Below, in pieces: positions 1 to 5,982 of a DNA stretch of 64,000 nucleotides (position 1 is the first letter of the stretch; the number at the start of each line of letters is the position of its first letter). This DNA comes from Coleofasciculus sp937127375. Lineage in GTDB: Bacteria > Cyanobacteriota > Cyanobacteriia > Cyanobacteriales > Coleofasciculaceae. The translations under genes and the position numbers were made by a program. The notes beneath the pieces are model-generated. The model worked only from the letters and a program-made list of their open reading frames with translations. It made no database searches and was not told where the DNA came from. The DNA is taken from assembly GCA_040218875.1 (NCBI GenBank), contig JAVJQP010000134.1; one strand, written 5' to 3'.

Positions 1-261
1 GGTAAGATTGCAGAACCTGTCAGCGATGTCACTCTCACCGGGAATGTGTTTCAAACCCTGAAAGATATTGACGCGATCGGTATGGGGGAGCAGAGGGAGC
101 TGGGGGAGCAGAGGGAGCTGGGGGAGCAGAGGGAGCTGGGGGAGATGGGGGAGATGGGGGAGATGGGGGGGTTTAGCCACGTAGGGGCGGGTTTAGGGAC
201 TGTAGGGGCGGGTTTAGGGACTGTAGGGGCGGGTTTAGGGACTAAGGTCAGCTATTGTTGA
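1..261 (+). CDS. TldD/PmbA-type metalloprotease, 3' fragment with repeat-derived C-terminus
   Basis: The frame is open from the first base and begins GKIAEPVSDVTLTGN, then FQTLKDIDAIG. I recognise this as the C-terminal part of the TldD/PmbA family, whose subunits form a heterodimeric zinc protease. In cyanobacterial members, as I recall them, DIDAIG is followed by a conserved Asp/Trp/Gly/Cys-rich tail. Here that tail is missing. It is replaced by three EQRELG units, three GEM units and three VGAGLGT units, all encoded by G-rich and GGGCGGG repeat DNA, with the stop TGA at 259. The first part of the gene lies outside the window. It may be a functional variant or a gene decayed at its 3' end. 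Family call fairly sure; functionality unknown. Confidence 0.7.
   Translation, partial: GKIAEPVSDVTLTGNVFQTLKDIDAIGMGEQRELGEQRELGEQRELGEMGEMGEMGGFSHVGAGLGTVGAGLGTVGAGLGTKVSYC
86..172. repeat. G-rich 9/18-bp tandem repeat
   Basis: Three 18-bp units (gggggagcagagggagct) are followed by three 9-bp gggggagat units. They are read in frame as EQRELG and GEM at the end of the TldD-like gene. The same 9-bp GGGGRAGNN unit recurs at 9.9, 12.7, 25.4, 33.4, 38.5, 42.1, 43.3 and 45.2 kb. Confidence 0.9.
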
Positions 262-322
262 AATAACCGAACAACAAAACCCGCCCTCCTCACCGATAAC
301 GGAAAAACGAAACCCGCCCAAG
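179..322. repeat. GGGCGGGTTT repeat cluster
   Basis: Three tandem 21-bp copies of gtaggggcgggtttagggac lie at 179-242, followed by two inverted partners (aaacccgccc) at 283-321. This is the window's dominant repeat family. The first three copies encode VGAGLGT in the TldD-like tail. The remainder up to about 420 holds no gene that I can support. Confidence 0.9.
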
Positions 323-423
323 CGCCAACATTCAAAAAAGGGATTCTGGGAGGGTTGTTAAATTTTCCTGACATTCGGAGAATTTGATTGTCTCCTGTGT
401 CAGGATTAATTGATATATGCCTC

Positions 424-585
424 TTAACTGAGTTTTAAGTAGCTGGCTTCGGCTTCTAGCTGACGAACCAAAGCGTCATTGCCATTGGCTCTAGCGACTT
501 CTATACGATGTTGCAAGTTCTTATGCAGGCTTTGGCGATGGGTAGCTGCGGCTTCTTTGGCTTGTTTTTGTAGTTGTTTGTTCAT
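424..585 (-). CDS. 53-aa NtcA-controlled small protein, PirA-like candidate
   Basis: The ATG at 585 is preceded by AAAGGA nine bases upstream. It opens 53 codons that begin MNKQLQKQAKEAAATHRQSL and end in LVRQLEAEASYLKLS. The protein is short, basic and helix-forming, with no membrane segment. The pattern HRQ..H.N...R...ARANGN..LVR.LEAE resembles small cyanobacterial proteins that act in nitrogen control. The best guess is the PII-interacting arginine-synthesis regulator PirA (about 51 aa, NtcA-activated in Synechocystis). I infer this from length, composition and the NtcA-type site 84 bases upstream; I could not align it. It stands alone, convergent with the protease remnant, and the next gene on its strand starts 740 bases upstream. 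Existence as a gene is quite sure; the name is tentative. Confidence 0.75.
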   Translation of the reverse strand: MNKQLQKQAKEAAATHRQSLHKNLQHRIEVARANGNDALVRQLEAEASYLKLS

Positions 586-668
586 GGTGAACATTCCTTT
601 GGCTTTACTTCTGGTATTGACTCTAATTTAAAAATACCACGAATAAAATAAAAAAAGATCACCTAAAC

Positions 669-682
669 GTAGTATTTGATAC
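669..682 (-). promoter_or_regulatory. Perfect NtcA-type site GTA-N8-TAC
   Basis: The bases gta gtatttga tac match the NtcA consensus GTAN8TAC exactly. The site is 84 bases upstream of the 53-aa gene. A TAN3T -10 candidate (tatttt on the minus strand, 645-650) follows 18 bases downstream of the site, slightly shorter than the usual 22-24. The arrangement resembles a class II NtcA-activated promoter. Confidence 0.65.
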
Positions 683-732
683 AGAAATTAGTAAAATTTT
701 GATGTGGACAACCGCAAACAGAGGGCAGAAGG

Positions 733-1326
733 TCAACCTAACCGCTCAATTTGCCCAACCCACTCTCCCCACCGTTGTGGAAGTTCGTCGAGATTGGCTA
801 ACCCAAGCATAAAACCTTGGTAACGACGGAGTGCGATCGCGTGAGCTTCGGGATAATCCGCACAGCAATCAGAAATCACAGTTACCAAGAATCCCAACTG
901 AGACGCGGAAGCGGCGGTTAACAGGACACAAACCGATGTCACCAATCCCGCCGTCAGGATGTATTTTTTTCCCTGGGAGCGCAGATAATCCAGCAACGGA
1001 GGATGATGGAACCCATCTTGAGTTTGCTTTTCCATAACCATTTCTCCAGATTGCGCCGCCGCCACACTTAACACATCGGCTCCTGGCGTTCCTCGCAGAC
1101 ATAGCGCACGTCCCCGCAACCGATATCGCGGTAACCAATCTGAACCATCAGGGTGAAAAACTTCCCGCAGATGCACCACTTCGAGTCCCTCTTGACGACA
1201 GAAGCGGAGTAAACGAGCAATATTGGACTGGAACTCTGGAAACGCTTGTTCGAGTTCTGGATTCCAGAAATCCTGTTGCACATCAATTAACAGTAAAGCA
1301 AATTGCTGCCAATCTCGATTAACCAT
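733..1326 (-). CDS. Isochorismatase-family cysteine hydrolase
   Basis: 197 residues, the usual length for this family. The N-terminal strand FALLLIDVQQDF carries the first catalytic Asp (D15). MEKQTQDGF supplies the Lys (K100), and AGLVTSVCVLLTA the nucleophile (C133), so the complete Asp-Lys-Cys triad is present. Family members hydrolyse amides such as nicotinamide or N-carbamoyl compounds, or vinyl ethers such as isochorismate; the substrate cannot be read from sequence. The ATG at 1326 lies just downstream of a GGGCGGG repeat, and no ribosome-binding site is evident. The neighbours give no pathway clue. Family assignment is firm. Confidence 0.9.
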   Translation of the reverse strand: MVNRDWQQFALLLIDVQQDFWNPELEQAFPEFQSNIARLLRFCRQEGLEVVHLREVFHPDGSDWLPRYRLRGRALCLRGTPGADVLSVAAAQSGEMVMEKQTQDGFHHPPLLDYLRSQGKKYILTAGLVTSVCVLLTAASASQLGFLVTVISDCCADYPEAHAIALRRYQGFMLGLANLDELPQRWGEWVGQIERLG

Positions 1327-1363
1327 TTTTGATTTCTTCCGCTTTATCTATCATGGCGTGTGT

Positions 1364-1425
1364 GTAGGGGCGGGTTTCACTATTATCGTTTTTTGCTTCA
1401 CCCAGATGCGACTAAACCCGCCCTG
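1364..1425. repeat. GGGCGGGTTT palindromic repeat, CACTA subtype
   Basis: It begins gtaggggcgggtttcacta and ends aaacccgccctga. The interior (cactattatc...cccagatgcgacta) is shared with the copies at 5609 and 39355, so the whole ~62 bp is conserved and not just the arms. It occupies the gap between the hydrolase and lipoate-ligase genes. Confidence 0.9.
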
Positions 1426-1486
1426 ACCGAGTGCAAAAATTAAATCATATCTTCCCTATATCTTCTCCCTTGTCTCCTCCGCTCCC

Positions 1487-1506
1487 AGACGTAGCATGCT
1501 ACGTCT
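1487..1506. repeat. 20-bp perfect palindrome overlapping the lplA-like stop codon
   Basis: agacgtagcatgctacgtct is self-complementary and followed by ctac, as in the 28-bp relative at 32155. The lipoate-ligase stop codon (TAG, 1499-1501) and its last residues V-E-T are encoded within it. Confidence 0.9.
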
Positions 1507-2299
1507 CTACATGCGCTAAAATTTGTTGCCACTCCTGATCCGATAACGGTTGTACAACAAACTCCACACCAAAACAATCGGCGGCGGCTTGGGTTAGTGC
1601 TTCGATCACCGTTTGCCTTAAATCATCCCCTCGCTGAGTTAGGGGTAATCTGACAGGAGATGATTCACCAAACACCTGAGTAAATAACTGAGCATCCGGC
1701 TCTAAGCGCATCGAACCATGTTGCAATATAGCGTCGCCGCGTCGCAACTGAGCGCTGCCAATCAGTTTATACCCCTCACTTGTAACCAAATCTGCACCCG
1801 TAGCCGTGGCAAAACAATTGGGATTGTGGCGATACTCTCGTCCCGCCTTACCATAGTGCAAATCGACGCCGAGCGATCGCCATCCCTTCAGCAAAAATTC
1901 ACAAATCTGCTGATATGCCTCAATGCGCTTGTTACTGAGTCCTGAGGTCACCACCATATACGTTAAATCACCTTGGTGCAACACAGCGCGTCCTCCCGTG
2001 GGACGCCTGACTAAGGGAATCGGTTTTCCCTTCCAGGTCAGATTTTGCCAAGTCGGAGACCAACGACATTGATGGTACCCTAGGGAAATTGTGGCGGATT
2101 CCCAAGTGTAAAACCGCAGAACTGGAGAATTTTTAGCACCTGTATATCCAGACGTGCCATGGCACGTCTGGATATTGCCCCCCCGCTCCCCGGTACGTTT
2201 TTCCAGAAGCCATTGGTCAATTGCCATCTGAAGCTGTCCGGGGAGGCATAGGGGAGGGATTAAACGCCAAGGTGATTGGCTCGTCAGGATTGGTTTCAT
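1499..2299 (-). CDS. Lipoate/octanoate protein ligase (LplA/LipM family)
   Basis: 266 residues. The family signature RRPTGGRAVLHQGDLTY and the later KLIGSAQLRRGDAILQHGS are clear, as is NPNCFATATGADLV, whose Cys could be the acyl-carrying residue if the enzyme is a LipM-type octanoyltransferase. The protein would attach lipoyl or octanoyl groups to E2/GcvH lysines. Between the N-terminal helix (IDQWLLEKRTGE) and the first core strand (SPVLRFYTW) there are about 18 extra residues encoded mainly by a perfect 32-bp palindrome. The C-terminus also ends inside a repeat. The ATG at 2299 begins MKPILTSQSPW, and no clear ribosome-binding site is seen. Whether ligase or transferase is open. Confidence 0.85.
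   Translation of the reverse strand: MKPILTSQSPWRLIPPLCLPGQLQMAIDQWLLEKRTGERGGNIQTCHGTSGYTGAKNSPVLRFYTWESATISLGYHQCRWSPTWQNLTWKGKPIPLVRRPTGGRAVLHQGDLTYMVVTSGLSNKRIEAYQQICEFLLKGWRSLGVDLHYGKAGREYRHNPNCFATATGADLVTSEGYKLIGSAQLRRGDAILQHGSMRLEPDAQLFTQVFGESSPVRLPLTQRGDDLRQTVIEALTQAAADCFGVEFVVQPLSDQEWQQILAHVET
2144..2175. repeat. 32-bp perfect palindrome inside the lipoate-ligase gene
   Basis: The arms atatccagacgtgcca and tggcacgtctggatat are exactly complementary and meet at a central ccatgg. The element is in frame and adds a Q-T-C-H-G-T-S-G peptide to the lipoate ligase without breaking the reading frame. Confidence 0.95.
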
Positions 2300-2399
2300 T
2301 GCTTCATCGAATTTTTAAAATCGTTGTCATACAGTAGACAAAACTTTACATTTTAATTTTGCCATTTTCATCTCCTTTTATCCTGTTTTAGCGAAACCG

Positions 2400-2429
2400 T
2401 AATACGTTTTAATACGACGTAATCTTAGA
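2400..2429. promoter_or_regulatory. Three 10-bp-spaced TAATACG-like direct repeats
   Basis: taatacgttt, taatacgacg and taatcttaga follow each other with an exact 10-bp period, so equal faces of the helix are presented. The 2300-2696 gap is AT-rich and otherwise shows no gene; a 67-codon minus-strand frame at 2467-2670 has no supporting features. The array lies about 100 bases upstream of the lipoate ligase (minus) and 270 upstream of the chemosensory operon (plus), so either could be regulated. Confidence 0.4.
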
Positions 2430-2696
2430 ATTAATCCATTTATATTAGGTGTAAACCCATTAGATATTATTTAATTATAAAAGCAAATAAATTTATGTAT
2501 TGCGAATAAATCAATGTATTACAAATTTCCTCTATTGCGAAAGGAAAAAAGTTTTTATAAAAGTCTAAGTCATTTACCCACAACAACCTATTTACAGTGC
2601 TATTAATTGAATAGAAAGAAATCAGGATGAATAGAAATGCTGAATAGGGTGTAGCCGAGCAGTCTTCCATTAATTTGTCAAAACTATGGTGTCGTC

Positions 2697-3896
2697 ATGA
2701 CCGTTAAATCAATCAAACCGAATGTATCTTTTAGCTTGTTTACGGCATCTAAACAGGTTCAATTTATTCAAACATTAAAACGGATTCGGTTTAGCGGTCA
2801 TCTGATATTGACAAGTCCAGACGACCAAAAATGGGTGTTTTATCTATGCCAAGGTTCTCTGATGTATGCCACAGGCGGCACTCATCCGGTGAGACAGTGG
2901 CTGAGAAATGTAGCCGCTCACAGTCCTCAGTTAAGGTTAGATCGATTAACCATACAACGTGATTTAAGCGAATTCAATCAAGCGAATTGTCAAACTTGTT
3001 GGCAATATTACCTGTTGAGTTTATGGGTAAAGCAACAGAAGATCACGCCTGAACAGACGAAGAACCTGATTCAATCAGTGATTACGGAAGTTTTGTTTGA
3101 TATCGCCCATGCCAAGCAAACCACCTACCAAATCAAACAAGATAACACGTTATCCACCCAACTTCCGGTCATTGATGTAGAAAACGCGATCGCACAGGCA
3201 AATCAGCGATGGCAGGCTTGGCATCATGATGTAGTGGCGGACTATTCTCCCAACCTGGCTCCGGTGATTAGACAACCCAAAGCCTTGGAAGCCCGGACGT
3301 CAGAGGCAGTTTACCAACTCCTGAGTAAACTTTTAGACGGGAAACATACGTTGCGGGATGTGGCAGTGCAGATGAAGCGGGATGTCTTGCAAGTGACTCG
3401 TTCTCTGTTGCCTTATATTCGCTGGGGATTAGTGGAGTTGATTTCTATCCCTGATTTACCGAGTCCCGTCAAGCAAGAGAGTCCAGAAAATCCATCCACT
3501 ACCACACAATCCACCCAGCCACTGATTGCTTGTGTGGATGATAGTCCCTTGGTTTGCCACACCATGGAAAAACTACTCACCGCCAGTGGTTATCGATCGC
3601 TGGTTATCGACGATGGCTTGCGTGCGATCGCGCTTTTGATTGCTCGTAAACCTGATGTAATCTTTCTCGATTTAGTGATGCCGAATACCAATGGCTATGA
3701 GATTTGCGCCAAATTACGCAAATTGCAAGCATTCCAAACAACGCCGATTGTGATTTTGACTGGAAAAGATGGCATTGTCGATCGCGTTCGAGCAAAATTA
3801 GTGGGCGCATCAGATTTCTTGAATAAACCCATTGATGCAGGGACTGTACTTAATGTGATTAGCCAGCATCTTAAGCAGGGTGTTGTTGGTCATTAG
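2697..3896 (+). CDS. PatA-type response regulator (PilG/HmpA-like), first gene of chemosensory operon
   Basis: 399 residues. The N-terminal ~270 residues form a PATAN/DUF4388-type region (IRFSGHLILTSPDDQKWVFYL, GSLMYATGGTHPVRQWL). A Pro/Ser/Thr linker leads to a C-terminal receiver domain: acidic pair VDDSP, phospho-acceptor Asp in FLDLVMPNTNGYE, Thr in ILTG and Lys in NKPID. This is the architecture of cyanobacterial PilG, PixG and HmpA, output regulators of pilus-based motility. The ATG at 2697 is the only plausible start; an upstream ATG at 2685 is in another frame and hits a stop at once. The stop codon lies in a hairpin, and cheY genes follow within 85 bases. Whether it belongs to the Pil/Hmp or the Pix subtype is inferred from the receptor downstream. 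Confidence 0.9.
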   Translation: MTVKSIKPNVSFSLFTASKQVQFIQTLKRIRFSGHLILTSPDDQKWVFYLCQGSLMYATGGTHPVRQWLRNVAAHSPQLRLDRLTIQRDLSEFNQANCQTCWQYYLLSLWVKQQKITPEQTKNLIQSVITEVLFDIAHAKQTTYQIKQDNTLSTQLPVIDVENAIAQANQRWQAWHHDVVADYSPNLAPVIRQPKALEARTSEAVYQLLSKLLDGKHTLRDVAVQMKRDVLQVTRSLLPYIRWGLVELISIPDLPSPVKQESPENPSTTTQSTQPLIACVDDSPLVCHTMEKLLTASGYRSLVIDDGLRAIALLIARKPDVIFLDLVMPNTNGYEICAKLRKLQAFQTTPIVILTGKDGIVDRVRAKLVGASDFLNKPIDAGTVLNVISQHLKQGVVGH

Positions 3897-3927
3897 TCAG
3901 TGGTTTTAGGTGAAAATCACTGACTAA
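3893..3927 (+). promoter_or_regulatory. Intercistronic hairpin after the PatA-type gene
   Basis: The 10-bp arms ttagtcagtg and cactgactaa enclose a 15-base loop, and the regulator's TAG stop lies in the left arm. No T-run follows, so it probably stabilises or processes the mRNA or attenuates read-through and is not a full terminator. Confidence 0.6.
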
Positions 3928-3980
3928 CAACGAAAATTCAATCAAAACCATCCATTCTTATTCTACGCGAGGTAAATATC

Positions 3981-4346
3981 ATGGGAACTGTTCTAGTTGT
4001 CGAAGATTCTGCCACCGATATGCAAATTATCATTAATTGTCTCCAGCAAGGAGGTATTAATGTATTGACGGCTGACAGTGGTGAAGCCGCCCTAGAAAAA
4101 TTGAATACCCACAAACCAGATGTAATTGTCCTGGATGTTGTCCTTCCAGGATGCAGTGGGTTTGAAGTTTGTCGTGATCTCAAAGCTGCCGCGAATACCA
4201 GCAAGATTCCCATTGTAATCTGCTCAACTAAAAGCGGTGAGATGGATAAATTCTGGGGCATGAAACAAGGAGCTGATGCCTATCTGGCGAAACCCGTTGA
4301 TCAAGAGGAATTGCTCCGTACCGTTAAACAATTAACGCTGCGATAG
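3981..4346 (+). CDS. CheY-like receiver protein (PilH/HmpB-like), copy 1
   Basis: 121 residues, a stand-alone receiver domain. The acidic pair is E8-D9 in VVEDSATD. The phospho-acceptor is D52 in VIVLDVVLPGCSGFE, with the Ser/Thr switch in VICSTK and the conserved Lys in LAKPVD. The ATG follows GAGG at 8 bases, a good ribosome-binding site. In PilH-type systems this protein shuttles phosphate from the CheA homologue. About 80% of residues match the next gene, so the two arose by duplication. Confidence 0.92.
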   Translation: MGTVLVVEDSATDMQIIINCLQQGGINVLTADSGEAALEKLNTHKPDVIVLDVVLPGCSGFEVCRDLKAAANTSKIPIVICSTKSGEMDKFWGMKQGADAYLAKPVDQEELLRTVKQLTLR

Positions 4347-4362
4347 GCGTAATGTCCATTCA

Positions 4363-4426
4363 GTCTAGATTAGTTATCACTGGATTGAGTTGCCAAGACA
4401 AGCCTTGATCCGTAAATAATCTAGAC
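4363..4426 (+). promoter_or_regulatory. Inverted repeat between the two cheY genes
   Basis: gtctagatta (4363-4372) and taatctagac (4417-4426) are exact complements with a 44-base loop. It lies wholly in the 116-base gap between the two cheY copies and could fold in the mRNA to set their expression ratio. Confidence 0.5.
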
Positions 4427-4462
4427 TAACCCTTCCATTTATTTTTTCATGAGGTTAAGACT

Positions 4463-4828
4463 ATGGGGACTGCTTTAGTTGTTGAAGATTGCTTGACAGA
4501 TTTACAAATCATTACTCAATGCTTACAGCAAGAAGGAATCAAAGTTCTCACTGCTGATAGTGGTGAAGATGCGTTGATGAAATTGAGCAGCCAAAAACCA
4601 GATGTAATTGTTCTGGATGTTGTGTTACCGGGTCGGAGTGGATTTGAGGTTTGCCGAGACATTAAAGATGCCGCTAATACCAAAAGCATCCCTGTGGTTA
4701 TTTGCTCGACCAAACATGGCGAAATGGATAAATTTTGGGGAATGAAGCAAGGTGCTGATGCCTACATTGGTAAACCGATTGATCAAGCCGAACTTTTACG
4801 CACAGTGAAACAGCTAATCAGAAGCTAA
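4463..4828 (+). CDS. CheY-like receiver protein (PilH/HmpB-like), copy 2
   Basis: 121 residues, with the same landmarks as copy 1: E8-D9, D52 in VIVLDVVLPGRSGFE, VICSTK, and Lys in IGKPID. The ATG is preceded by GAGG with 8-base spacing. The two proteins share the unusual HGEMDKFWGMKQGADAY-type segment after the switch residue, differing mainly in surface positions. Pil/Hmp operons as I know them usually carry one such gene, so the second is an operon-specific duplication. It could act as a phosphate sink or a second output. Confidence 0.92.
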   Translation: MGTALVVEDCLTDLQIITQCLQQEGIKVLTADSGEDALMKLSSQKPDVIVLDVVLPGRSGFEVCRDIKDAANTKSIPVVICSTKHGEMDKFWGMKQGADAYIGKPIDQAELLRTVKQLIRS

Positions 4829-4941
4829 TCAACGAGAGAAAGTAGAAGGATCTCATCTAAGTTTAGCCAAGGTCGTACAAGTATCTTTCTCCTTTGGCAA
4901 AATAGGTCAACAAGATACTCACACTGCCTAAGTTGTAGAGA

Positions 4942-5523
4942 ATGTCAATGTCCAACGTCTTACTCAGCTCAAATAGTTCATTACCAACTATCCCAATCTC
5001 AGAACAATTATCGAGTCTGGCTACCCAGGCAAATGAACAGTTTTTACGCTTTCATTTGTTACCGGATACCACGGCTTTATTACCCATTCATCAACTCACT
5101 GAAGTATTGACGATTCCTAGAGGTCAAATTGTCCCAATTTTTCAAATGCCAGCTTGGGTAATGGGGGCTTACAATTGGCGGGGTGAAGTCTTATGGATGG
5201 TTGATTTAGGTCATTTAGTCGGACTTACGCCGTGGTATCAACAAGCCGCTAGTGGTTCAGCTTATACGGCGATTGTGCTGCAAGCCAAAACCAAATCGTC
5301 AACTTCAACCCAAGCCAACAGCGAAATGCTAGGACTCGTGGTGAACCGAGTTGAAGATATTGAATGGTGTCATGTTGATTGGATTCAATCTCCTCCCTCC
5401 GCTAGTGTTACCCCGGAACTGGTGCCATTCTTGCGCGGGTACTGGTTGAAAAATAATGGTGAAATGCTCGTGATTATTGATGGAAATGCGATTATTGCAT
5501 CGATGCCAAAGCAATCTGTTTAA
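4942..5523 (+). CDS. CheW-like adaptor (PilI/HmpC-like)
   Basis: 193 residues. A single CheW domain begins near residue 30 (RFHLLPDTTALLPIHQLTEV). It is followed by the motif PIFQMPAWVMGAYNWRGEVLWMVDL, typical of cyanobacterial PilI/PixI proteins, where the adaptor couples receptor and kinase. The N-terminal 30 residues are Ser/Asn-rich. It lies 113 bases after cheY copy 2 and 460 before the receptor gene. There are two in-frame ATGs (4942 and 4948) and no strong ribosome-binding site. Family certain. Confidence 0.9.
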   Translation: MSMSNVLLSSNSSLPTIPISEQLSSLATQANEQFLRFHLLPDTTALLPIHQLTEVLTIPRGQIVPIFQMPAWVMGAYNWRGEVLWMVDLGHLVGLTPWYQQAASGSAYTAIVLQAKTKSSTSTQANSEMLGLVVNRVEDIEWCHVDWIQSPPSASVTPELVPFLRGYWLKNNGEMLVIIDGNAIIASMPKQSV

Positions 5524-5608
5524 GGGGTAAGGAAACAGGTATCAGGCAATAGGTAATGTCAATGAATCTTCGCTTATCCCATTTTGTAGAGATGTACCAT
5601 TTTAGTCT

Positions 5609-5669
5609 GTAGGGGCGGGTTTCACTATTCCCTTAGCTTTTTCACCCCGATGCAACTAAACCCGCCCTG
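5609..5669. repeat. GGGCGGGTTT palindromic repeat, CACTA subtype
   Basis: gtaggggcgggtttcactatt...gatgcaactaaacccgccct matches the copies at 1364 and 39355 through its interior. It sits in the 5524-5982 gap, the longest inside the chemosensory operon, so it may attenuate transcription into the receptor gene. The rest of the gap shows no gene. Confidence 0.9.
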
Positions 5670-5982
5670 ATCAAGTGTTTTGTTTTCAAGGTTTTCGATC
5701 TAACTCATCAAGTGCGAATCAGGGTGTTCTACCTTTCCATGATTAATTCATTGTTGTTTCCGTTTACTGAACTTACAAAACCGATCAATGAATAGAACTG
5801 CCTAGTAATTAGTTGCAGTTAGATTTCCCAAAAAAGGCTTATAAGATTCCATATCCCAGCATCGTATAACACCTACCAATGGAAACAGGCAAGGTGGCAA
5901 ACCGTAGGACATGGACTCGAGTAAGTCCAGTTTTGAGCAATTGGCAAACTCCTCCGTATTTTGTATTAAAAAGGTTCGATTC

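Noticed and set aside
2467..2670. 67-codon minus-strand frame in the 2.3-2.7 kb gap
   Set aside because: AT-rich, hydrophobic by composition bias, no ribosome-binding site and no recognisable motif.
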